DNA of 64,000 bases from Christiangramia portivictoriae DSM 23547 (lineage in GTDB: Bacteria; Bacteroidota; Bacteroidia; Flavobacteriales; Flavobacteriaceae): positions 16,615-80,614 of the forward strand of contig NZ_KE383972.1 of assembly GCF_000423045.1 (NCBI RefSeq), in the 5' to 3' direction. The translations under genes were made by a program, and so were the position numbers. Under the pieces are notes generated by a model. It searched no databases. It had not been told where the DNA came from and was given only the letters and a program-made list of their open reading frames with translations. Of this stretch, positions 9,627 to 18,601 are shown piece after piece (position 1 is the stretch's first letter; every line of letters starts with the position of its first letter).

Positions 9627-9983
9627 ATGCGAAAAGTGCTGGTGATCCAGGAGGATCTTATAATTTTAAAGATTTTAGAAAGGCTTGTAACCGTGAATCA
9701 TTTTGATTGCAAGGCTATTAGGTCTCTGGATGCTCTTACAATAGAAGATCAGCAAAGTGATTTTGAATTCATCATCACAGACATACTTTTCGAAGGGATC
9801 GCGCCTTTGGAGTTCGTCGCCCAGGTGCAGGAGATTATTCCACATAAAAATTTACTGGTAGTAACGAACATGGGTCAGGATAAGATTAAGAAGGAAATTT
9901 TCGCACTGAAGGATATTACAGGATTTTATGCCGTGCCCATAGATCTAGACGAAATTGAAGCTACAATCCAGGCCTACTCATGA
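9627..9983 (+). CDS. degenerate receiver-domain protein
   Basis: 118 residues with receiver fold spacing: E9-D10 near the start, D52 in FIITDIL at the phospho-acceptor position, and an alternating hydrophobic strand pattern. The usual K-P near the end is replaced by VPID (GFYAVPIDLDE), and the Thr/Ser switch is weak, so it may act by binding rather than phosphorylation. Its stop overlaps the start of the next gene by 4 bp (ATGA), so it is co-translated with the HEAT protein and the glycosyltransferase and may regulate polysaccharide synthesis. Confidence 0.72.
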   Translation: MRKVLVIQEDLIILKILERLVTVNHFDCKAIRSLDALTIEDQQSDFEFIITDILFEGIAPLEFVAQVQEIIPHKNLLVVTNMGQDKIKKEIFALKDITGFYAVPIDLDEIEATIQAYS

Positions 9984-11032
9984 CCGAAGCAGGAGTCTTA
10001 CTATTCATACAATGCGTGCTGGCGATCCTGGTGATCTACTGGATCTCCATTGCGATAACCATGGTATACAGGAAGAATCGTATGCGCGCTCTTGAGCGTA
10101 TCGAACATACTTTTGCTGATATTGTTAGTCGTTATCTTTATAACAATGAAGATGATCCCTTACTTATAAGTGAGATCAATGATCGTCTTAAAGCCGTTGG
10201 AATTCGTAAGGGTAATCGAAATAACGTGCAATATCTTATTCGTTTAATGATTCGTACACAACGCACCATTCTGGGAGAGAATTACTACAAACTAAAAAAG
10301 TTGTATGCTCAAATTCCTCCTTACAACGCCTCTTTTACAAAGATTTCCAAATGGGGATGGTATTCCAGAGCTCGAGGGATTCGCGAGATATACGAAATGA
10401 ATCAGTCCCAGTATATGAATGAGGTTTTTAAGTTTCAGAATAACAAAAACGTTTTTGTACGTAGGGAAGCACAGATTGCGATGGTTGTATTCATGGGATG
10501 GGAATCTCTGCGATTTCTGCCATACCTTAAACGGAATATAACCCTCTGGCAACAAATCAAGATCGTTGAGAAATTATACGACCTGTATCCTAAACCAGAA
10601 ATGAAATGGTTAAAAAGAGCTTATAAGACCGATAAGCTCTTTGGTAAGAAATTGCTCATGCGTATCATAAGAAAATTTGAACTGCATACTGAAATTCCTT
10701 TTATTATGGAACATCTTGAACATCCAGATTATGAGGTCCGTGAAACGGCAATCTACTGTATCCAGACCTTTGCCTTGTCTACGGAAAGAATGGACTATAT
10801 CAAGGATGTTTATGAAAGAGTAGCCAATCCTGTACAGCAGGCCCAGCTTTTAAACTATATATATGAAAATTCTGATATTGATGTGGACTTCTACCTAAGA
10901 CAGCTTCATGGAGATAATGATGAACTTAAACTAAACGTCGCTGAAATTTTATGGAATAACGGGCATAAGGAGAAAGTCCAGGAATTCTATTACCAGCAAT
11001 ACCCTGAAAATTCAAATTTAAATGTTGAATAA
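9980..11032 (+). CDS. membrane-anchored HEAT-repeat protein
   Basis: 350 residues. One hydrophobic helix at about 5-29 (LLFIQCVLAILVIYWISIAI) is followed by a basic stretch, so the bulk should face the cytosol. The rest is helical with HEAT-like repeats, clearest at about 140-175 (VFVRREAQIAMVVFMG) and 240-265 (HPDYEVRETAIYCIQTF). Such repeats bind protein partners. It overlaps the receiver upstream (4 bp) and the glycosyltransferase downstream (11 bp). I infer it scaffolds or regulates the synthase; no enzymatic motif is visible. Confidence 0.7.
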   Translation: MTEAGVLLFIQCVLAILVIYWISIAITMVYRKNRMRALERIEHTFADIVSRYLYNNEDDPLLISEINDRLKAVGIRKGNRNNVQYLIRLMIRTQRTILGENYYKLKKLYAQIPPYNASFTKISKWGWYSRARGIREIYEMNQSQYMNEVFKFQNNKNVFVRREAQIAMVVFMGWESLRFLPYLKRNITLWQQIKIVEKLYDLYPKPEMKWLKRAYKTDKLFGKKLLMRIIRKFELHTEIPFIMEHLEHPDYEVRETAIYCIQTFALSTERMDYIKDVYERVANPVQQAQLLNYIYENSDIDVDFYLRQLHGDNDELKLNVAEILWNNGHKEKVQEFYYQQYPENSNLNVE

Positions 11033-12473
11033 TATAGAGAAGTTTTTTAGCGGGGAATATGTTTTCCTGGCTACAAACTATTTTTTCTTTTTTTACGGGA
11101 TCGCCCTTATGACGATGTATTTCGCCGGAGTGATTCTGGCTAGTCGTGCCATTAGCCGTAATAAAAAGAAATCCCGGTTCTTACAGGTAAACGATATCGT
11201 GAGTGCGACAGATATTCCTTCGGTATCCCTTATCGCACCGGCTTATAATGAAGGTCTGACTATTATCGAAAATGTAAAAAGTTTATTATCCATACAATAT
11301 CCCTATTATGAATTGATCCTGGTGAACGATGGCAGCAAGGATGATTCCCTGGAAAAGCTAATTAAGGAATTCAAGCTGGAGAGGAGAGATGCAACCTTTA
11401 TCACACAGCCAATTCCAACCGCCACGGTGAAATACGTTTACAAAAGCACGCTCTCTAAATACACTCACCTTACGGTACTTGATAAAAATAACGGAGGACG
11501 TGCAGATGCATTGAATGCGGGAATCAACTTCGCAACGTCTGAACTGGTGGTATGTACAGATGCCGATTGTATCATCGAGCAGGACGCATTGCTAAAAATG
11601 GTTCGACCTTACCTGGAAGAATATCATAGCGAAATCATCGCATGTGGTGGTGGTATTGGAATCGCGAACGACTCGGTCGTGAAAAATGGGGTGATGAAAG
11701 AGCTTCGACTGCCCAATAACCTGGTGCCTATGGTGCAGGTGGTGGAATACATTCGTGCATTCCTGCTGGGTAGAATGGCCTGGAGTGAAATTAACGGTCT
11801 CATGCTGGTCTCTGGAGCTTTCGGGATGTATCCAAGAAAACGGGTGATCGAGGTAAGCGGATTTGACGCTAAAACCGTTGGAGAGGATCTTGAGCTATGT
11901 ATACGTCTAAGGCGTTTGATGGAAGAAAAAGAATTACCCTACAAGGTGGTATACTTGCCAGAAACCTTGTGCTGGACAGAGGGTCCGCCAGATTACGATA
12001 TTTTGATCAAACAGCGAGACCGCTGGGCCCGGGGACTTTGGGAGACTTTGAAGATCCACAGGAAACTGTTCTTCAATCCCAAGTATCGGTATATGGGCTT
12101 TTTATATTATCCTTACTGGCTTTTCTTTGAATTTGGAGCGCCTATTGTAGAATTCCTGGGGATCATTTGTATCATCGCTTTTGCTTTCTTCGGAATGATC
12201 AACTGGACGATGGCAGTATTGTTATTTACGGCTGCATATATCGTTGGTTGTATCTTTTCTACTGCTGCGATATTTATGTATGTCAAGAACTTTAACCATT
12301 ATAATAAACCGAAGCAGGTCATTGAACTGTTACTCGCCGCTTATCTTGAGCCGTTTTTATACCATCCCATACTCGTTTACGGACAAATGAAGGGTTATTA
12401 CAAGAAAATCTTCCGCATTAAATCTGGATGGGGGACCATGACCAGAAAAGGCTTTAAGGTTTCAGATACTTAA
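11022..12473 (+). CDS. processive membrane glycosyltransferase, family 2
   Basis: 483-residue synthase of the PgaC / hyaluronan-synthase type. A membrane helix at about 18-42 precedes the GT-A domain, with NDGSKDD, the DxD-type CTDADC, the acid motif VGEDLELCIRLRR and the processivity signature Q-R-D-R-W (QxxRW) in IKQRDRWARG. At least three more helices follow from about residue 345 to 425. It would polymerise a nucleotide sugar at the inner membrane. Co-translation with the receiver and HEAT genes, and a YaiO barrel gene opposite, points to an exopolysaccharide or surface-glycan system; the sugar is unknown. Confidence 0.87.
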   Translation: MLNNIEKFFSGEYVFLATNYFFFFYGIALMTMYFAGVILASRAISRNKKKSRFLQVNDIVSATDIPSVSLIAPAYNEGLTIIENVKSLLSIQYPYYELILVNDGSKDDSLEKLIKEFKLERRDATFITQPIPTATVKYVYKSTLSKYTHLTVLDKNNGGRADALNAGINFATSELVVCTDADCIIEQDALLKMVRPYLEEYHSEIIACGGGIGIANDSVVKNGVMKELRLPNNLVPMVQVVEYIRAFLLGRMAWSEINGLMLVSGAFGMYPRKRVIEVSGFDAKTVGEDLELCIRLRRLMEEKELPYKVVYLPETLCWTEGPPDYDILIKQRDRWARGLWETLKIHRKLFFNPKYRYMGFLYYPYWLFFEFGAPIVEFLGIICIIAFAFFGMINWTMAVLLFTAAYIVGCIFSTAAIFMYVKNFNHYNKPKQVIELLLAAYLEPFLYHPILVYGQMKGYYKKIFRIKSGWGTMTRKGFKVSDT

Positions 12474-13714
12474 AATCTGTAACGGTATCCCACATTCCCG
12501 ATAAATTGATCACCTTGCCGGTTTGATGTAATATCTTCGAACAAGTAACCGCCACCCACCTGGAAGATATGATGTGGTCCAATAGTGAAGTTAACACCGA
12601 GATTGGAATAATAGGCTTCCAGAGACGGATTCTCCTGAACCTGGGTGAAGATAGTCGTTTCATCTGGAGAAATCCCTGTACCAAGTCTTGCAAAAAAGAA
12701 ATTATCTGCATTATTGAGGTAATAGCGCACATTCAGCTGGTAGTTCTGCGTCAACTGCTCGTTAATCTCCGGTCCCAGGAATACTCTGGTATTGATATAA
12801 AATTTTCCTTTATACATGGTTAATCCCAGAATTCCGGAGTAATAATCCTCATCAGAAAAATGTAATAATCTTGCGCCGGTTTCCAGCTCAAAGATCGAAA
12901 ATAGATTTACGAATAAAGAGGCGCTGGTTCGAAGATCTGGAAATAAGGTGCCGTCTGAAATCCCCAGGTTTACAAATGCATACACTTTATTGCTAAAAAC
13001 AGGATAGGATTCCAGTTCGTAGAGAGTACTCTGGTCATCACCACGATCTGTATAATTTACCCGGGCGATCACCGCACTGCTGTTAAAATAATGCTGAAAC
13101 TCCGGGCTAATAGTTTGCCAGTTTTCGCGATTGTATTCATCGCTAAAATGTATGTATTGATAATTAACCCCAATCTCATCTCTAATGGTTCTTTTTAGTA
13201 TATTCTGAAGAACGTATCGCTTGTTCTGGTCCAGATCACGGTTGTTGAATAGGTCCAGCGCGATTTCCCTAGAAGCTTTTTTGTCTTTATTCTGAAGTAA
13301 TAGTTCAGACTTCAGGATGAGCATGTTTGCACTTAGAGGTTGCGTTTTTTCCAGTTGTTCCAGGTATGCCAGTGCATCCTCAGGATCCTTCAATAGCTTG
13401 GTGTGTCGCAGGGTAAGTTCCCGAACTCCAGGGTAATCCTGGGCATTTTGCATCAGGAATTCAAGATCTGCCGTAGCCCGATCGATGCTGTCCAGTGCCC
13501 ATAAATTGCGTACCCTGAGAATTCGTATATCATGATATTCCGGAGCTAGTTCCAGACCCCTGTTGGTATATTGCAGCGACTGTTGATATTGCTTTTCCTG
13601 GTAGAGTTCCAGTCCCTGGAAGTACAGGCTGTCTGTGTTCTTTTCGGTAATTTGCTGTGCAGCCAGTTTGAAAAAACTAAGGACTAAAAGCCAAAATAAA
13701 AGAGATCTTTTCAT
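12470..13714 (-). CDS. YaiO-family outer-membrane protein with TPR region
   Basis: 414 residues: signal peptide 1-20 (ending KLAAQ), helical TPR-like repeats from about 25-170 (YQEKQYQQSLQYTNRGLEL and following), then a YaiO-type beta barrel from about 185 to the C-terminal aromatic end GNVGYRYRF. The TPR-plus-barrel plan resembles polysaccharide export porins. It is convergent with the processive glycosyltransferase and the two genes overlap by 4 bp at their stops. I infer a functional link through glycan export, but the opposite strand means no shared transcript. Confidence 0.83.
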   Translation of the reverse strand: MKRSLLFWLLVLSFFKLAAQQITEKNTDSLYFQGLELYQEKQYQQSLQYTNRGLELAPEYHDIRILRVRNLWALDSIDRATADLEFLMQNAQDYPGVRELTLRHTKLLKDPEDALAYLEQLEKTQPLSANMLILKSELLLQNKDKKASREIALDLFNNRDLDQNKRYVLQNILKRTIRDEIGVNYQYIHFSDEYNRENWQTISPEFQHYFNSSAVIARVNYTDRGDDQSTLYELESYPVFSNKVYAFVNLGISDGTLFPDLRTSASLFVNLFSIFELETGARLLHFSDEDYYSGILGLTMYKGKFYINTRVFLGPEINEQLTQNYQLNVRYYLNNADNFFFARLGTGISPDETTIFTQVQENPSLEAYYSNLGVNFTIGPHHIFQVGGGYLFEDITSNRQGDQFIGNVGYRYRF

Positions 13715-13849
13715 AAAATTGATTTGGGCAAAACCGGGGTCAAGATAAGCATATTAGCCGATTTGGAATGTAACTGAACTAAATTTGTAAAGACTACGTT
13801 TTAGATTCAGATCGTTATTACAGAAATATTTAATTAATTCAGAAGCTCC

Positions 13850-14743
13850 ATGAAAATTCTGGTTCATATCATTACCCTGCTCGCATTTTCCAGTATTTTA
13901 CAGGCGCAGTCTAAAGCCAGCATCCCTTACAAGGATGGTGTTCTGAGTTATACTACCTATGGAAAAGGTGACCCTGTGCTTATCATCAATGGTGGTCCCG
14001 GTATTGACAGCGCAGGTTTTGGGGAACTGGCACAAATACTTTCAGAAAACAACCGCAGCATCCTTTATGACCAGAGAGGCACTGGTGCTTCCAGACTTAA
14101 TAGTGATGCCAGCATGACCATCGACCTCATGGTGGAGGATATTGAAATACTTCGAGAACACCTTGGGTACGAGAAGTGGTTTGTATTGGGACATTCCTTT
14201 GGAGGAATGCTCGCATATGCCTACGCCGCCAAATACCCACAAAGGATACGCGGAATGATCCAGTCACACTCGGGCGGTATAGATCTTCAACTAAGGAATT
14301 ATCCTGGTCTACGCGATAGACTAAATAGATCACAGCGTGATGAACTAAATCGATTGGTGCAAAAAATCAGTTTTGGTGATACTTTGCAGGAAACCCGGTT
14401 CAAGCGAGCAAAACTAATGGCGATCGCTTATCTACATGATACCACCAGGACTTCAGAAGTTGCAGAAAGGCTTATGACCGTAGACCGCAACATCAATGCT
14501 CAGGTTTGGTCAGATTTTAATCTTATTCATTTTGATGTTTCCGAAGAAATGAAAAATTTTGAAAAACCAGTGTTAATCCTGAATGGGCTGGATGAAATCG
14601 TTCATAAGAATATAGCCATCCATGCAGATAACATTCTGCCAAATTCCAGGTTGGTCCTGATGGAAAACTGCGGTCATTACGGGTGGCTGGAAAGACCCGA
14701 AATTTATCTTAAAGAGGTTAAAGAATTTTTAAAGTCTGACTAG
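13850..14743 (+). CDS. alpha/beta hydrolase, proline-iminopeptidase-like, exported
   Basis: 297 residues with a signal peptide (1-20, ending LQAQS). The fold motifs are the NGGPG oxyanion segment at 48-52, DQRGTGAS near 74-81, the nucleophile S116 in GHSFGG, an acid in LNGLDE and the catalytic His in NCGHYGWLERP. These match the S33 peptidase/hydrolase family, where GGPG marks prolyl iminopeptidases and relatives. Export fits a periplasmic peptidase or esterase. It stands alone, 44 bp before the aldo/keto reductase on the same strand, and may share its transcript. Confidence 0.85.
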   Translation: MKILVHIITLLAFSSILQAQSKASIPYKDGVLSYTTYGKGDPVLIINGGPGIDSAGFGELAQILSENNRSILYDQRGTGASRLNSDASMTIDLMVEDIEILREHLGYEKWFVLGHSFGGMLAYAYAAKYPQRIRGMIQSHSGGIDLQLRNYPGLRDRLNRSQRDELNRLVQKISFGDTLQETRFKRAKLMAIAYLHDTTRTSEVAERLMTVDRNINAQVWSDFNLIHFDVSEEMKNFEKPVLILNGLDEIVHKNIAIHADNILPNSRLVLMENCGHYGWLERPEIYLKEVKEFLKSD

Positions 14744-14787
14744 AGCTTACGGTGTTGCATTTATACTCTTAACTTAGTTCAAAAAAG

Positions 14788-15633
14788 ATGATGATAGATA
14801 ATATTCAGCATAAGATGCAACTACATAATGGCTACAAAATGCCGGGTCTTGGTCTCGGAGTTTATAAGGCCGATAATGGAGAGGAGATTAATAATGCCAT
14901 CCAGGTTGCACTGCAAACAGGTTACAGATTGATCGATACTGCTACTTTTTATGGAAACGAAAAAGGTGTGGGAGAAGCGGTAAGGAAAAGCAATATTCCC
15001 AGAGAAGAGATCTTTATAGCATCCAAACTTTGGATAGACGACCAGGGAGCTGAAACTACAAGAGAGGCATTTGAAGAAACCCTGAATCGAATGGAACTGG
15101 AATATCTCGATCTCTATTTGATCCACTGGCCAAAACCTAGCAAATATCTGGAATCGTGGAAAATTTTACAGGAGCTTTATCGGGAAGGAAAGATCAAAGC
15201 CATTGGCGTATGCAACTGTATGATCCATCACCTTGAAAGTATCAGGGAGCTAGGCGGCGTTCAGCCCATGGTATTACAGAATGAATTTCATCCAAAACTC
15301 ATACAACAGGACATTCTGGATTACTGCAAGGAGAACGGAATCCAGTATCAGGCCTGGTCACCGCTCATGCGAGGAGAAATACTCGATAATGAGCTTATAA
15401 AGGAAATAGCTGATAAATACGGGAAATCTGTAGCACAGATCGTTATTCGCTGGGATTTACAAAAAGGGGTGGCGACGATTCCTAAAAGTGTACATGAGAG
15501 CCGTATTAAGGAAAATGCCGATGTATTCGATTTTGAGCTTACGCAGGAAGAAGTGAATGAAATTGATGAGCTGGAGGATCATACCAGAACCGGTGCGCAT
15601 CCAGATACGTTTATGGAGGAAATGGATCTCTAA
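14788..15633 (+). CDS. aldo/keto reductase
   Basis: 281-residue NADPH-dependent carbonyl reductase. Signatures in order: GLGVYKADNGEEI at the N-terminus, DTATFYGNE with the catalytic Tyr, the Lys in SKLW, LYLIHWPKP with the active-site His, and the cofactor motif IPKSVHESRIKEN. It is close to the AKR5 group (2,5-diketogluconate reductase-like), which reduces small aldehydes and ketones; substrate not inferable. The first two codons are both ATG, so the start could be one codon later. Confidence 0.9.
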   Translation: MMIDNIQHKMQLHNGYKMPGLGLGVYKADNGEEINNAIQVALQTGYRLIDTATFYGNEKGVGEAVRKSNIPREEIFIASKLWIDDQGAETTREAFEETLNRMELEYLDLYLIHWPKPSKYLESWKILQELYREGKIKAIGVCNCMIHHLESIRELGGVQPMVLQNEFHPKLIQQDILDYCKENGIQYQAWSPLMRGEILDNELIKEIADKYGKSVAQIVIRWDLQKGVATIPKSVHESRIKENADVFDFELTQEEVNEIDELEDHTRTGAHPDTFMEEMDL

Positions 15634-15700
15634 ACAATCTGCCGATTTTTAAATTTTATTTTGAATTCTCTACCAAACCAACTTATTTTTGCGAAGTGAT

Positions 15701-15774
15701 CGAGATGTGGCGCAGTCTGGTAGCGTATACGCCTGGGGGGCGTGGGGTCGCAGGTTCAAATCCTGTCATCTCGA
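15701..15774 (+). tRNA. tRNA-Pro (anticodon GGG)
   Basis: The acceptor stem CGAGATG (15701-15707) pairs with CATCTCG (15767-15773). The anticodon stem TACGC/GCGTG encloses CTGGGGG with anticodon GGG at 15735-15737, and the T arm reads GGTTCAAATCC. The discriminator is A and no CCA is encoded, as usual in Bacteroidota. A strong terminator follows 8 bp later. Overall it matches bacterial tRNA-Pro closely. Confidence 0.96.
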
Positions 15775-15782
15775 CGAAATAG

Positions 15783-15811
15783 ACCGGTAGCTTAATGCTG
15801 CCGGTTTTTTT
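15783..15811 (+). terminator. Rho-independent terminator after tRNA-Pro
   Basis: ACCGGTAGC (15783-15791) pairs with GCTGCCGGT (15797-15805) with one G-T wobble around the loop TTAAT, followed by six more T. It sits directly after the tRNA. Confidence 0.9.
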
Positions 15812-15905
15812 ATGCTTCGGAAGCATTCGGGAAAAGTGGAATAGCGCAATATTTATATATTTGCCGCAGTTTAAGATTTTATATTTCATTTTATCCAAAT
15901 TCTGA

Positions 15906-16622
15906 ATGCACCAGCTAACCATCATAGTTCCTTTATTCAATGAAGAAGAGAACCTGCTCAGGGTAGAGCAAAAACTGGGGGAGTACGCTGAAAATTCCAG
16001 CATACCTGTAAAAGTCCTTCTGGTAAATGATGGTTCTACAGATGATAGTTTGAGGATGGTGAAAGAGATCTGTGAAAGATCATCTCATTTTAATTACCTC
16101 TCTTTTACAAAAAATGCGGGCTTGAGCGCAGCGATAAAAGCAGGGATCGATCACGTAACTACCAGCCTTACTGGTTATATTGATTCAGATTTGCAAACAG
16201 ATCCAGATGATTTCGAGGTATTGCTGAAGGAGATCGATAGTTATCAGCTGGTGAACGGTTATCGAAACCAACGCAAGGATTCCTTCAAAAAGAATCTATC
16301 ATCGACCATAGCTAATAATGTTCGAAATCTATTTACCAGGGACGGAATGTATGATACCGGCTGTCCTTTAAAAGTCATGCATACAGATTATGCGCAGCGC
16401 ATTCCGTTTTTCAAGGGACTGCACAGGTTTCTACCGGCGATGATCATGTTACAGGGAGGTAAAGTAATACAGATACCAATTCGTCATTATCCTAGAGTAG
16501 CTGGAACAGCAAAATTTGGTTTGCGTAACAGGTTGATCAAACCTTTGATAGATTGTTTTGGCTATTTATGGATGAAGCGTAATTATATCCATTACGAAGT
16601 GGGAGAAAAGCGTCTGGATTAG
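15906..16622 (+). CDS. glycosyltransferase family 2, DPM1/GtrB-like without membrane tail
   Basis: 238 residues with the GT-A opening IVPLFNEEENL, LVNDGSTDDS and the DxD-type motif YIDSDLQTDPDD, then the RKDSFKK and GCPLKVM segments of the dolichol-phosphate-mannose-synthase group. These enzymes move a sugar from a nucleotide donor to a polyprenyl phosphate. No C-terminal membrane helices follow, so it is the short soluble or peripheral form. It converges with the PepSY gene, which ends 2 bp away. Substrates are unknown. Confidence 0.87.
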   Translation: MHQLTIIVPLFNEEENLLRVEQKLGEYAENSSIPVKVLLVNDGSTDDSLRMVKEICERSSHFNYLSFTKNAGLSAAIKAGIDHVTTSLTGYIDSDLQTDPDDFEVLLKEIDSYQLVNGYRNQRKDSFKKNLSSTIANNVRNLFTRDGMYDTGCPLKVMHTDYAQRIPFFKGLHRFLPAMIMLQGGKVIQIPIRHYPRVAGTAKFGLRNRLIKPLIDCFGYLWMKRNYIHYEVGEKRLD

Positions 16623-16623
16623 T

Positions 16624-17193
16624 TCACCTTCCGGACTTCCGAAGTTTTTTGGGACCATACCAGAGCCAAAAGCCAGTGATGGTAAATAGGAGCAAAGCGA
16701 TGCCCATGCTTACAGAATAGATGAGTTTAAAGTAGCCACCAGTGTCCAGATAATCGTCTACAATGGAACCATCATGGATATTTTCAATCACGTCTGACCT
16801 TCTCTGGCCAATACTTAGCACATTGCCAGTAGCTCCATCCAGTTGAATTTCATAGATATGCTCTTTGAAGAGAAACTTTACGATGCCTTTTTCCTTTCGA
16901 ATATCTATCCTGTCTATCTCAGTAGATAAACTGGAAGCAACAGAATCTCGTAATGTTTTGCGTGCGATTAGTTCAAGTTGAGCTACAGATTTCCATTGAT
17001 TAAAGTTGGAAGTAGTACCGCTCGTTGTTTCCGGGAGGATAAATCCATTAGAATTTTTTTTGGCTCCCAGCAGTATTCCGGATGTTGATACCACAAAGAA
17101 GAAAATGAATAAGAACGCTCCCATACTGCGATGAATCTTTCTGAAAATTCTTAAAGTGCGGGCCTGCTTTATTCGAGATTTCTGTTTGTTCAT
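16624..17193 (-). CDS. PepSY-associated membrane-helix protein
   Basis: 189 residues with two membrane helices (about 24-46, FLFIFFFVVSTSGILLG, and 155-178, ALLLFTITGFWLWYG) flanking a periplasmic domain of about 105 residues. RKIHRSMGAFLF and the GFWLWYGPKK ending are typical of PepSY-TM proteins, which often act in iron or flavin-linked reductase systems. No TonB receptor or reductase gene is next to it, so the specific role is open. Confidence 0.78.
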   Translation of the reverse strand: MNKQKSRIKQARTLRIFRKIHRSMGAFLFIFFFVVSTSGILLGAKKNSNGFILPETTSGTTSNFNQWKSVAQLELIARKTLRDSVASSLSTEIDRIDIRKEKGIVKFLFKEHIYEIQLDGATGNVLSIGQRRSDVIENIHDGSIVDDYLDTGGYFKLIYSVSMGIALLLFTITGFWLWYGPKKLRKSGR

Positions 17194-17324
17194 AGGGAGC
17201 TTCAGCTTCCCACGAAAATAGGAAAATGTTTCATAAAACCATCATTTTCCTCAGTATTACCATTCTGTCCAAATACGGGTTCTTCCGAAGAAATTATAAC
17301 AGGGAAGAAATGCAACACATCTAA

Positions 17325-17552
17325 CTAGTTTCTGCTTTTAAATGCGGGCGCAAACTTTCGTCCAGGTTCTGTAAATCTTCGTTTGAACTGGAAATAAACA
17401 AGCGGACCAATTACCGGAAATAAAAGGACCATAAGAATGAGCAGCACCTGCATTGCAGCGGAATCAAAGCTGGTTTTTGAAATATCAACCAGGGCCCATA
17501 TCCACAGCACTAGTACTAGAATACTTATTAAAATGACCATGATACTCCACAT
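17325..17552 (-). CDS. small PLDc_N-type membrane protein
   Basis: 75 residues, nearly all membrane helix: helix 1 at about 4-22 (VILISILVLVLWIWALVDI) and helix 2 at about 34-55, with the WALVDI...FPVIGPLVYF signature of the PLDc_N (cardiolipin synthase N-terminal) domain and a short basic tail. It lacks any phospholipase domain. Stand-alone copies are common and uncharacterised. Confidence 0.75.
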   Translation of the reverse strand: MWSIMVILISILVLVLWIWALVDISKTSFDSAAMQVLLILMVLLFPVIGPLVYFQFKRRFTEPGRKFAPAFKSRN

Positions 17553-17610
17553 AACATTTATATTAAATCCAATTTTATATGCTTATCTGGTTCTAATATA
17601 AGAAGGCTGA

Positions 17611-18549
17611 TTAATTTGACCAGTTAAATTGCTGCGGATCTTTCCTGAATTTTCTTAGATCCCTGCGGGAAAAATCCTGTGTAAAGACCTCCTCGGTCAC
17701 CTCCATTATGTATTCTTTACCAGAATCGATGGTTCCGGTATAATTTTCAGTATAAAATACGGGCTTCAGGAATTTAAAGTTTGCTTCGTCATTTTTGAGC
17801 GCATTCTTGCGATTGCCTTCAAACTTCTCACTATAGATGTAATTAATGTAAAAATCAAGACGATACTTCTGGTTTCCGAAGCTCTGTGCATTTCCAAGAT
17901 GCTGGCCTGGAAAGACTTTCTCTCCGGGAGCGACCTGCATTGCTTTAACACCCTGGTAGTTCGCATAGGTTCCATCTATATGCTCGATCATAATACTGTT
18001 TCGATGATCAGGAGAAAGACTATCCTTGGTAGCGTCACTTACTTCCACCACCACACCTTTTCTCATTGCATGTACGGAAAAACTTTCTCCTTTCGTTATA
18101 ATGTAGGAGATCCAGTTGGTCACAGATGTGGACTGAGCAGTAATCGCATTCTGTTGGGTAGTTTCAACAATTCTGGCCGTTTGTGAAGGCTTTATTGGTA
18201 AAAGATATTTGAATGTGGTGTGTACTTCAGGATTCGGCACTCCACGTATGTAGGAAAACGTATACGAATAGCCAACTTCTTCTTCCCGGTTGATTGGACG
18301 CAATACAGTTAGATTGCCAAAATCATGATCCAGGATCTGCTGATAGTCGCCATGATTCGCATTTTTAAGGTCTGGAAATTCTAAATTCAGATAATAAGTT
18401 CCGGGTTTATTTTTGCGGTAAGTGAAGGAGATACTTTTGTCACCTCTGCGCTCGTGCATGATCTCGACATCCGGTAGCTGAGCATTTAAATTGGGCGCGT
18501 ACAACATCAAACTTACTATTGTACTTAAAAACAGGTGTTTAAAGGTCAT
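17611..18549 (-). CDS. exported M23-like protein lacking metal ligands
   Basis: 312 residues with signal peptide 1-23 (ending LNAQ). Residues ~150-255 follow the lysostaphin/M23 pattern: FSVHAMRKGVVVEVSD, IEHIDGTYANYQGV, PGQHLGNAQSFG and a final RLDFYI strand. In active M23 enzymes the last strand carries HxH and the first strand a His-x3-Asp; here the last strand reads YRLDF, so zinc binding looks lost. I infer a non-catalytic relative (LytM-like regulator or wall binder). The C-terminal ~60 residues are charged and unrecognised. Confidence 0.65.
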   Translation of the reverse strand: MTFKHLFLSTIVSLMLYAPNLNAQLPDVEIMHERRGDKSISFTYRKNKPGTYYLNLEFPDLKNANHGDYQQILDHDFGNLTVLRPINREEEVGYSYTFSYIRGVPNPEVHTTFKYLLPIKPSQTARIVETTQQNAITAQSTSVTNWISYIITKGESFSVHAMRKGVVVEVSDATKDSLSPDHRNSIMIEHIDGTYANYQGVKAMQVAPGEKVFPGQHLGNAQSFGNQKYRLDFYINYIYSEKFEGNRKNALKNDEANFKFLKPVFYTENYTGTIDSGKEYIMEVTEEVFTQDFSRRDLRKFRKDPQQFNWSN

Positions 18550-18601
18550 TAAAATATCAATTTTCTAGTGGCAGGATGATAAATGGTCGCAATTATAGAA
18601 G

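Noticed and set aside
15701..15774. tRNA-Pro as an integration site of an island
   Set aside because: I see no repeat of its 3' end and no integrase nearby; the array begins 14 kb away.
17611..18549. Active M23 endopeptidase
   Set aside because: The metal-binding HxH and His-x3-Asp are not present, unlike the cassette protein at 55891.
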